Assembly: GCA_026983895.1 (NCBI GenBank)
Contig: JALSTF010000017.1
Coordinates: forward strand, 1 to 5,280
Source of the DNA: Sulfurovum sp.
GTDB lineage: Bacteria > Campylobacterota > Campylobacteria > Campylobacterales > Sulfurovaceae
Length of the DNA: 5,280 nucleotides
Reading direction: 5' to 3'
Shown: positions 1 to 4,969 of the stretch, piece by piece
Layout: each line of letters starts with the position of its first letter
How positions within the stretch are numbered: the first letter of the stretch is position 1
The notes under the pieces: model-generated
Told to the model about the DNA's origin: nothing
What the model saw: only the letters and a program-made list of their open reading frames with translations
Databases searched by the model: none
Translations under genes and position numbers: made by a program

Positions 1-436
1 TATCGACGAAACGATCAGCGGCAGCGTCAAAGTGGGTCAGAAAGCGACGATAAAACTGCGTTCACAACATGAAAAACGCTTTGGCGGCACGGTCAAACGG
101 ATCGTACCGCAAAGTGATGCCGTGACGCAGGAGAGAGAAGTAGATGTCGCTTTCGATACCCTGCCCATGCCTTTCTACATCAACGAACAAGCCGAAGTGA
201 CCATCGCTTCCCAAACCTTCCACGATGTTGTCACGCTGCCCTCTTGGGCTTTGTTTTTCTATAAAGGCAAAAGCGGTGTCTGGACGCAAATGTCCGGTAA
301 GGCACACTTCGTTCCGTTGCAGATACTGGGACGAGGACACGATGAAGTAGCCGTTTCCGGCATCAAAGAAGGAGAGACTGTTTTACTTGAGTCTTCAAAG
401 AACAAACCCCTCACAGAGGGATCGAGCGTACACTGA
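1..436 (+). CDS. HlyD-family periplasmic adaptor (membrane fusion protein) of an ABC exporter, C-terminal part
   Basis: The gene enters from the left edge already in frame (first full codon at base 2), so the N-terminal membrane anchor and coiled-coil hairpin lie outside; 144 residues are visible. The fragment starts in the beta-barrel domain: IDETISGSVKVGQKATIKLR matches the family pattern in which a 'vdE..ig.v..Gq.a.i' strand follows the lipoyl domain. Next come FGGTVKRIVPQSD and a membrane-proximal domain with VTLPSWALFF and the closing GIKEGETVLLESS, equivalent to the usual 'G L..Gd.Vv' strand. Such adaptors link an inner-membrane transporter to an outer-membrane channel across the periplasm. 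Its stop overlaps the permease start by one base (TGATG), which indicates translational coupling and assigns it to the ABC exporter rather than to the RND pump at the other end. Family assignment is firm; substrate is unknown. Confidence 0.88.
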   Translation, partial: IDETISGSVKVGQKATIKLRSQHEKRFGGTVKRIVPQSDAVTQEREVDVAFDTLPMPFYINEQAEVTIASQTFHDVVTLPSWALFFYKGKSGVWTQMSGKAHFVPLQILGRGHDEVAVSGIKEGETVLLESSKNKPLTEGSSVH

Positions 437-1581
437 TGATCAATCTTGCCCAAAAAGATATTCAGCACACACTGGGTAAATTCATTGTTACCGCCATGGG
501 TGTAGGGATGCTCCTGGGCATTGTACTCATCATGATCGGTGTGTACCGGGGGATGATCATCGATGCACAGGTATTGCTTGACGACCTCAAGGTCGATCTA
601 TGGGTTGTTCAGAAAGATACGCTGGGCCCTTTTGCCGAAGCTTCGCGGGTACACGAAGACCTAAAAAACAGCATTGGCATCATAGAGGGTGTCAAAAAAG
701 CCGAGGGGATCACATTCCAAAACCTCCAGCTTCCTTCCAAAGCGGGCCCGGTGCGGGTGTTTGCCGTCGGTTTCGACCCTTACGGTGCCATCGATCCGAT
801 CAACCCGAAAAAGATCATCGCAGGCAGAGGCTTGGAGCGTGACCATTATGAAATGGTCGTCACAGACAAAACGGGTTTTCATGTCGGCGACACGCTGCAT
901 TTGGGACGTGACGACTACAAGGTAGTAGGTGTCACACACGGTACCGTTTCCTCCGGTGGCGATCCTCTGGTGTATGTCAGTTTGAAAGATGCACAGGAGT
1001 TGCAGTTCCTCTATGCCAACACCCGTATCAGAGCGGACAGGGCAAGAGGTATAAAAACACTGAATTCCCATATGGTCAATGCCGTGGTCGCCACTGTCAG
1101 AAGCGGGTACTCCGTCAATGAGGTAGCCGAGAAGATCAGACGTTTCAAATACAAGAGTGTCTATACCGCAGAAGAAGAAAAAACCATTTTGACCAAAAAC
1201 CTCATCAAGATGGCATCCAAGCAGATAGGGATGTTCACCGTGATCCTGGTAATCGTCTCTACCATCATCATCGCACTGATCATCTATACGATGACGCTCG
1301 AAAAGATCAAAGAGATCGCCATTATGAAACTTATAGGTATCCCCAACGGTATGATCATCAAAATGATCATGCAGGAGACACTGCTCATGGGCTTTTTGGC
1401 GTTTATATCCGCCAACATTTTTGCGCATCTCATCTATGCGAAGTTCCCCAAACGGGTGGTACTCGAAATTCCCGATGCGTGGATCCTCTTTTTTGTCGTG
1501 ATCATCGCTTCACTGCTTGCCTCTCTGGTCGGGGTCAAAAAAGTGATCTCGGCAGACCCTTCCGAAGCGATAGGCGGATAA
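436..1581 (+). CDS. ABC exporter permease, MacB/FtsX (DevC-like) type
   Basis: This 381-residue protein has the layout of MacB/FtsX-type permeases: one N-terminal helix (about residues 15-38), a large periplasmic domain (about 40-262), then three helices (about 265-286, 313-334 and 347-368). After the second helix, LEKIKEIAIMKLIGIPNGMI is the cytoplasmic coupling segment typical of the family (the 'R..EIailRaiGa....i' pattern), and the C-terminus ADPSEAIGG matches the usual 'DP..al' ending. These permeases do not form a classical substrate channel; they transmit ATP-driven movement to the periplasmic adaptor. Unlike MacB, no ATPase domain is fused, so the arrangement resembles DevBCA. The ATG overlaps the adaptor stop by one base and the ATPase begins one base after this stop. 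No truncation or frameshift is seen. The exported compound (lipid, peptide or other) cannot be inferred. Confidence 0.9.
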   Translation: MINLAQKDIQHTLGKFIVTAMGVGMLLGIVLIMIGVYRGMIIDAQVLLDDLKVDLWVVQKDTLGPFAEASRVHEDLKNSIGIIEGVKKAEGITFQNLQLPSKAGPVRVFAVGFDPYGAIDPINPKKIIAGRGLERDHYEMVVTDKTGFHVGDTLHLGRDDYKVVGVTHGTVSSGGDPLVYVSLKDAQELQFLYANTRIRADRARGIKTLNSHMVNAVVATVRSGYSVNEVAEKIRRFKYKSVYTAEEEKTILTKNLIKMASKQIGMFTVILVIVSTIIIALIIYTMTLEKIKEIAIMKLIGIPNGMIIKMIMQETLLMGFLAFISANIFAHLIYAKFPKRVVLEIPDAWILFFVVIIASLLASLVGVKKVISADPSEAIGG

Positions 1582-1582
1582 C

Positions 1583-2305
1583 ATGGAAAACAGACAAGCA
1601 ATAAAAGCGGAAAACCTTGTAAAGACTTTTGGGAAAGGCGACAGCATGGTCGAGGTGATCAACGGTGCCTCGTTTCAGGTGAACAAAGGTGAACTTGTCG
1701 CACTCATTGCGCCAAGCGGTGCGGGGAAAACCACGCTGCTTATGATGATAGGGTGCGTGCTGGAACCGACTTCGGGCAGTATTTGGCTGGGAGATGAAAA
1801 GGTGTATGAGAACCGGTGGCTCACCAAAGAGACACGGAAGATAAGACGGGAGAAAATAGGGTTTATTTTTCAAGCGCACTATCTTATTCCTTTTTTAACT
1901 ATCCTGGACAATATCACGCTCGTACCTCAGACCAATGGTATTTCAAAAGAGGAAAGTGAAAAGAATGCCATAGCGCTTTTACGTTATTTTGATATTGAGG
2001 ACAAAGCAAAATCGATGCCTTCTTCTCTTTCAGGCGGACAGAACCAGAGAGCTGCCATCGCCAGGGCACTGGCGAACAGACCGCAGATCATCCTTGCCGA
2101 CGAACCCACGGCGGCACTCGACATCAAACGTTCAGTCGATGTGGTAAAAATGCTCAAAAAGATCGCTGTCGACCAGGATGTCGCTGTCATTATGGTCACA
2201 CACGATGAAGCGATGCTGCCGCTTTGCGACCGGATACTGAAGATAGAAGATAAAAAGGTTGTTTCACATTCTGTATCTGAAAATAAAGAAACAGGAATAC
2301 TTTAA
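1583..2305 (+). CDS. ABC exporter ATP-binding protein, LolD/MacB/DevA-type
   Basis: This 240-residue nucleotide-binding subunit is complete. Visible motifs are Walker A APSGAGKTT (residues 43-51), the Q-loop FIFQ with Gln97, the signature LSGGQNQR (149-156), Walker B IILADEP (169-175, catalytic Glu174), the D-loop AALD (177-180) and the switch His207 in VTHD. The first Walker A residue is Ala rather than Gly; as far as I recall this also occurs in some LolD-type ATPases, and the invariant GKT is intact, so it should be active. Length is normal for the family. The start follows AGGCGG in the tail of the permease gene, and the two genes are one base apart, so the subunits are almost certainly co-expressed. 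It would act as a dimer on the cytoplasmic face of the permease. No clear intrinsic terminator follows; the 126-base gap contains a new promoter. Confidence 0.95.
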   Translation: MENRQAIKAENLVKTFGKGDSMVEVINGASFQVNKGELVALIAPSGAGKTTLLMMIGCVLEPTSGSIWLGDEKVYENRWLTKETRKIRREKIGFIFQAHYLIPFLTILDNITLVPQTNGISKEESEKNAIALLRYFDIEDKAKSMPSSLSGGQNQRAAIARALANRPQIILADEPTAALDIKRSVDVVKMLKKIAVDQDVAVIMVTHDEAMLPLCDRILKIEDKKVVSHSVSENKETGIL

Positions 2306-2359
2306 AAACAGTATACCAGAGCTATTTCAATAGAGTATCCACAATAATTCTACATCACA

Positions 2360-2376
2360 GTTAACATTCTATTAAC
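2360..2376 (+). repeat. Paired TTAAC motif, 11 bases apart
   Basis: TTAAC occurs at 2361-2365 and again at 2372-2376, exactly 11 bases apart, which is one helical turn. With the preceding G, the same bases also read as an inverted pair, GTTAA (2360-2364) and TTAAC (2372-2376). Spacing of this kind is known for OmpR-family response-regulator sites. In AT-rich DNA a five-base repeat can occur by chance, and the first copy overlaps the proposed -35 box, so an activator site is only a suggestion. Confidence 0.3.
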
Positions 2377-2390
2377 CATAAGGCTATATA
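2361..2390 (+). promoter_or_regulatory. Probable sigma70-type promoter for the Tat-exported protein gene
   Basis: In the AT-rich gap after the ATPase gene, TTAACA (2361-2366) resembles a -35 box and TATATA (2385-2390) a -10 box, 18 bases apart. Transcription would start near 2397, about 35 bases before the ATG at 2432. The match is imperfect, and TATACT (2387-2392) is an alternative -10 with a longer spacer. Support comes mainly from position: this is the only long AT-rich non-coding stretch upstream of the gene, and a perfect palindrome sits exactly where the start site would be. Confidence 0.5.
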
Positions 2391-2408
2391 CTTACTAAAC
2401 AGTAAGTA
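2389..2408. promoter_or_regulatory. Palindromic operator candidate (8+8 bp inverted repeat, 4-base spacer)
   Basis: TACTTACT (2389-2396) and AGTAAGTA (2401-2408) are perfect reverse complements separated by AAAC. Each arm is itself a doubled four-base unit (TACT-TACT and AGTA-AGTA). The site overlaps the end of the proposed -10 box and covers the expected transcription start, about 23 bases before the ATG. Size, symmetry and position fit an operator for a dimeric repressor, and TetR-family regulators commonly use sites of this size. No regulator gene lies in the window, so the binding protein is unknown. A weak RNA hairpin is also possible, but the AT-rich stem without a T-run makes a terminator unlikely. 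Confidence 0.6.
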
Positions 2409-2419
2409 AAATACATCAT

Positions 2420-2425
2420 AAAGGA
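2420..2425 (+). promoter_or_regulatory. Ribosome binding site AAAGGA
   Basis: AAAGGA lies six bases before the ATG at 2432. It fixes the start of the Tat-exported protein so that the twin-arginine signal stands at the extreme N-terminus, as expected. Confidence 0.75.
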
Positions 2426-2431
2426 TTGTAA

Positions 2432-3394
2432 ATGGAAAGACGCCATTTTTTAAAAAGTGCTGCAGTAGCAGCAGGATTGGCTACCCTGCCGGGATTGGCC
2501 AGTGCTTCAGTGATGACACCGGCTAAAGGAGAGAAGATCCCGAAGGGTCCGGTGACTTTGTATATGGAATTCCATATAGGTATGCCCCTCAAAGAGAAAA
2601 TGATACGCGGGGTTGAAAAATACAGCGAAGAGCTGAGCAAAAAGAAAGGCTTTCTCTCACTCTCCCTCAAAAATATGATCGGTGATTCCACCATGGTGAA
2701 GAACTACCCTTCCAACCTCAAAGGTGTCCTGCACACGGCATACTTTGACGCAGCTAAAGAAGGGAGCATGCCTCTTTTCTATGCCCTCTTCGTTCGCTTT
2801 AAAAGTTATGAAGATATGCAAAAGTCAGGTGTGAATGCATGGTTCTCCAAGCAGATAAAAACCCATGCTCCGGCAAGCATGAAGTATTTTGAAGGTGTTT
2901 TCGTCACGGTTGCAGCCGGAGACAGAGAACATATCTATAAAGAGAGAAAAGAGATAGAGAGATTTTTGAGCCATCAGGTCGATCATCGGTCGGAAGACTA
3001 CTTAACGGTGAACAACCATGTCACCATAGAGAGCAAAAACACCGAGATATTCAACAAAAAGAGTACGACACTGTTGACCGTAGCCCAAAATACGTTCCGT
3101 CCGGCAAAGGGTGATGCGGACTTCAATCCGAAATTTCCCAAAGGGATGCCCGGCAGCTATCAAACCACACATTACAGAAAAGCCGTAACGACGGAGATCC
3201 TGCAAAGTGCGTTCAGTGACGGAAAATACAGACGATACCTCTTTCACGGTACATGGGAAAGTCTCTATGACCATGAGAATTCACACATGGACCCACGCTT
3301 TCGCAAGGGTGTTTCAGGGCTCTTCCCGTATCTGACCGATCTTCCGGTCGAGCCTTTTTATGAAACCATTGTGTTAAAAAATAAAAAAGCGTAG
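2432..3394 (+). CDS. Tat-exported protein of unrecognised family, possibly two dimeric alpha/beta-barrel-like modules
   Basis: This 320-residue protein begins with a textbook twin-arginine signal: RRHFLK at residues 3-8, a hydrophobic stretch (9-22) and an ASA cleavage site after about residue 25. It is therefore predicted to fold in the cytoplasm and be exported to the periplasm. I do not recognise the mature family. It contains no cysteine, no haem-binding CxxCH and no lipobox, so it is not a c-type cytochrome, iron-sulfur protein or lipoprotein. Two stretches look alike: YALFVRFKSYEDM (117-129) with the later strand YFEGVFVTV (152-160), and YLFHGTWESLYDH (269-281) with PFYETIVLKN (308-317). 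Each has a strand, a helix start with S-(Y/L)-x-D, then a closing strand, reminiscent of the ferredoxin-like fold of antibiotic-biosynthesis-monooxygenase-type domains. That fold assignment is inference. A promoter with a palindromic operator lies directly upstream and a CMD-like gene follows 75 bases downstream. Many Tat substrates carry cofactors; which one, if any, is not evident. Confidence 0.85.
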   Translation: MERRHFLKSAAVAAGLATLPGLASASVMTPAKGEKIPKGPVTLYMEFHIGMPLKEKMIRGVEKYSEELSKKKGFLSLSLKNMIGDSTMVKNYPSNLKGVLHTAYFDAAKEGSMPLFYALFVRFKSYEDMQKSGVNAWFSKQIKTHAPASMKYFEGVFVTVAAGDREHIYKERKEIERFLSHQVDHRSEDYLTVNNHVTIESKNTEIFNKKSTTLLTVAQNTFRPAKGDADFNPKFPKGMPGSYQTTHYRKAVTTEILQSAFSDGKYRRYLFHGTWESLYDHENSHMDPRFRKGVSGLFPYLTDLPVEPFYETIVLKNKKA

Positions 3395-3413
3395 TGGTAT
3401 TACTATCAGCACG

Positions 3414-3441
3414 AACCGGTTTGCCATAACCTGACCGGTTT
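3414..3441. repeat. Repeated ACCGGTTT motif in the gap between the Tat protein and CMD-like genes
   Basis: ACCGGTTT occurs at 3415-3422 and 3434-3441, a 19-base period. Because the core is palindromic, AACCGGT (3414-3420) can also pair with ACCGGTT (3434-3440) to make a 7-bp stem with a 13-base loop. No T-run follows, so this is not a normal intrinsic terminator. It could be a pair of protein-binding sites or an RNA hairpin that sets relative expression of the two genes. It ends 28 bases before the next ATG. Confidence 0.4.
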
Positions 3442-3458
3442 ACATCAACAAAACATTC

Positions 3459-3463
3459 AAGGA
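3459..3463 (+). promoter_or_regulatory. Ribosome binding site AAGGA
   Basis: AAGGA stands six bases before the ATG at 3470 and supports that start for the CMD-like gene. Its spacing matches that of the site before the upstream Tat protein gene. Confidence 0.75.
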
Positions 3464-3469
3464 ATAGAC

Positions 3470-3832
3470 ATGAAAGCACCAACACCAGAACAAGTAGAAG
3501 CAATGATGATCGAAAAAATGGGAGCGCTCCCAAGCTCTCTGAACAGCGCCAAAGCGATCGATCCGCGATTTCTCATCGAACAGGCGATGAGTTCAAAGTT
3601 CAGCATCCAGGATGAAAAAAATCCGTTCGACCCCAAAACATCGATGATGATCGCCTTGGCAGTTTCCATCACACTCGGGAGCGAAGAGTGTACGCAGGAG
3701 CAGACCAGAATGCTTAAAAAAATGGGCTTGAGCAAAGAGGAGATGGCCTATTTGGTCAAAATCGTCAAACATGCCACCTCAAGTGCCGTGATGGGCAATG
3801 CCAAAGCGGCATTTGACACATTTGAGAGTTAA
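3470..3832 (+). CDS. Small carboxymuconolactone decarboxylase/AhpD-like protein with degenerate active site
   Basis: This 120-residue, mostly helical protein has no signal peptide and should be cytoplasmic. Residues 56-117 follow the CMD/AhpD domain pattern: the helix KTSMMIALAVSITLGSEEC (56-74), then LKKMGLSKEEMAYLVKIV (82-99), then a final helix with SSAVMGNAKAAFD (104-116), matching the usual 'liala.a..lgC..C...H...a...G.t.eEi.e.l' layout. In AhpD-type members a CxxC followed by a histidine reduces peroxide-linked partners. Here the first cysteine is replaced (SEEC, only Cys74 remains) and no histidine follows at the expected spacing, so classical AhpD chemistry is unlikely. A non-catalytic or single-thiol role is possible. 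It lies 75 bases after the Tat protein gene in the same direction with a good ribosome binding site, so it is probably co-transcribed and may act in the same response. Family call is moderately sure; function is unknown. Confidence 0.75.
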   Translation: MKAPTPEQVEAMMIEKMGALPSSLNSAKAIDPRFLIEQAMSSKFSIQDEKNPFDPKTSMMIALAVSITLGSEECTQEQTRMLKKMGLSKEEMAYLVKIVKHATSSAVMGNAKAAFDTFES

Positions 3833-3834
3833 AA

Positions 3835-3854
3835 AGGCAACTATCGTATTGCCT
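3835..3854. terminator. Bidirectional hairpin terminator between convergent genes
   Basis: AGGCAA (3835-3840) and TTGCCT (3849-3854) form a perfect 6-bp stem with an eight-base loop. Read on the - strand the stem is followed by a run of five T, a good intrinsic terminator for the thioredoxin-like gene. Read on the + strand it is followed by CTTTAT, a weaker terminator for the CMD-like gene, which stops at 3832. The - strand stop codon (3841-3843) lies inside the loop, so one hairpin serves both genes. Confidence 0.7.
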
Positions 3855-4143
3855 CTTTATCTGCCAAAAGGCTTTTGAAGGCTGCCGTGATCTCTTCTGC
3901 CTGCACCAGACCCTCCAGAAATATCTTACCGTTGAGCACCAATGTCGGGTCTGCCGCAATACCCGCTTCTACAGCCTTGTCCGTATCGTGCACATAATGC
4001 AGTTTCAGGCGCAGGGGAAGATGTTTGAGTGCACAGCTGAGGCGCTTTGAGAATTTTTCTGTCAATACCCTGTCACCATACAAAAAAACCTCAAAAAGCG
4101 GCGAGTCTGTCTGGCCTGCATTGAGTATCTCCCCGTTCTTCAT
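3841..4143 (-). CDS. Small thioredoxin-fold protein lacking the CxxC motif
   Basis: With the start chosen here the protein has 100 residues. Its order of elements fits a thioredoxin fold: strand FEVFLYGD, a helix, strand RLKLHYVHD, then AGIAADPTLVLNGKIFLEG and the helix AEEITAAFKSLL. The DPTLVLNGK stretch corresponds to the cis-proline loop and following strand of thioredoxin-like proteins ('tPtlvidGk'). The active-site CxxC expected after the first strand is absent (GDRVLTEKF), leaving one cysteine in the first helix, so dithiol-disulfide exchange is unlikely. No signal peptide is seen. The gene follows the DUF4395 gene by 28 bases and is probably co-transcribed with it. The start is uncertain: this ATG has no good ribosome binding site. 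ATG codons at 4182 or 4185 would overlap the DUF4395 stop and imply coupling, and a GTG at 4155 is also possible. A terminator overlaps the stop. Confidence 0.7.
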   Translation of the reverse strand: MKNGEILNAGQTDSPLFEVFLYGDRVLTEKFSKRLSCALKHLPLRLKLHYVHDTDKAVEAGIAADPTLVLNGKIFLEGLVQAEEITAAFKSLLADKEAIR

Positions 4144-4171
4144 ACTGCGGCACACACCATCCGATAGCGGA

Positions 4172-4900
4172 TCAGAAGTCATCATCGTTGTCGAACTCTG
4201 CCTGCGCTTTTTCGAATTCAGCCTTTTCGAGGGCGTCATCGCTCATCATCATGGTCTTCATCTTTTTCATGAACGGTGTCCGGTCAGGAAGTTCGGTGAA
4301 ATAGGCATAAGTACCGTAAGCCATTAGCGTTACAGTGAGCAGCAGGATCATTTTTTGCGCCGGAGAAAACGTCTGGACAGGCTCCTTCGTTCTCATTTCA
4401 CAGATACCTCCCGGGCAGTGGGTGGCTTTCTCTTTTTTGACAATATTGAAGATCTTGCATCCCAGACAGATGGAAAAGGCCGATTCGAAAAAGAGCAGTG
4501 CCATACAGATGAGACAGACCAGCACTTTGATCGGGTTGGGCTGGAAATCGATGACCAGATAATAAAACATCGGCCAGGCAAGGAACAGCCCAAGCATCCA
4601 GGCAAAGCGTTTTTGTGCCGCGCCGACATATTCCGGTGTCTGGTTACGCACAAAAAAACGTCCAAGCAGCAAACTGGGGGCATAACGGGGCTGGATGACG
4701 CGCAGCGTAAAGTCGATGGCAAAAAAGGTCACAAAAAATTCGGAGAATTTTGCCGTACCCAGCATCACACCGTTTGTCAGCCCGATAAATGCCCCGACAA
4801 AGAGTATCCCTGCCGCCGCACGGGCTTCTCGTTCGTTAAGCACGGGCACTTCGTATCCCGGCACCGTTTCTCCGTAGGTTAAAAATTCTTTCATGTCCAT
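4172..4900 (-). CDS. DUF4395-family membrane protein with CxxC and CPxxxC motifs
   Basis: This 242-residue inner-membrane protein matches DUF4395: VLNEREARAAAGILFV near the N-terminus, a run of hydrophobic segments (about residues 27-48, 53-70, 98-116 and 122-144), and the hallmark ending FESAFSICLGCKIFNIV with CLGC at 145-148. Beyond the core there is a second cysteine cluster, CPGGIC (162-167), another helix (about 181-201) and a charged tail rich in Met, Lys and Asp that ends in NDDDF. No biochemical role is established for the family. From memory, relatives are often found beside thioredoxin or rhodanese genes, which suggests thiol or sulfur chemistry at the membrane; the next gene here does have a thioredoxin fold. 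It starts 59 bases after the RND permease stop in the same direction. The ATG at 4900 is used; an ATG two codons later (4894) is equally possible, with AAAG as a weak ribosome binding site. Family call is fairly sure. Confidence 0.82.
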   Translation of the reverse strand: MDMKEFLTYGETVPGYEVPVLNEREARAAAGILFVGAFIGLTNGVMLGTAKFSEFFVTFFAIDFTLRVIQPRYAPSLLLGRFFVRNQTPEYVGAAQKRFAWMLGLFLAWPMFYYLVIDFQPNPIKVLVCLICMALLFFESAFSICLGCKIFNIVKKEKATHCPGGICEMRTKEPVQTFSPAQKMILLLTVTLMAYGTYAYFTELPDRTPFMKKMKTMMMSDDALEKAEFEKAQAEFDNDDDF

Positions 4901-4954
4901 AGTTCTACTTTCTTTGTTGAATTTGTATCATGACCGACAGCCCAGGTTTCTATT

Positions 4955-4969
4955 CCCTTTTACAAAGGG
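4955..4969. other. Short hairpin overlapping the RND permease stop codon
   Basis: CCCTTT (4955-4960) and AAAGGG (4964-4969) form a perfect 6-bp stem with a three-base loop. The stop codon of the RND permease (4960-4962) lies in the loop and stem. No T-run follows on either strand, so full termination is unlikely; partial attenuation, or protection of the upstream mRNA from 3' decay, would fit. This short symmetry could also arise by chance. Confidence 0.35.

Noticed and set aside
661..1428. Long open frame of 255 codons on the - strand inside the permease gene.
   Set aside because: It lies wholly opposite a well-supported permease, its translation is rich in His and Asp with no recognisable domain, and it is a codon-bias shadow.
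1709..1738. Ala in place of the first Gly of Walker A as a sign of a dead ATPase.
   Set aside because: The GKT, signature, Walker B glutamate and switch histidine are all intact, and I recall related ATPases with the same APSGAGK form, so it is a family variant.
2306..2345. Possible terminator after the ATPase gene (CTATT and AATAG around two bases).
   Set aside because: The stem is only five AT-rich pairs with a two-base loop and no T-run, so termination is not supported.
4025..4327. Open frame on the + strand across the junction of the thioredoxin-like and DUF4395 genes.
   Set aside because: It has no ribosome binding site and no protein-family features; the - strand genes explain the region.
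4355..4882. Open frame of 175 codons on the + strand opposite the DUF4395 gene.
   Set aside because: It mirrors the DUF4395 gene, has no ribosome binding site or domain pattern, and the opposite strand gives a clear membrane protein with family hallmarks.
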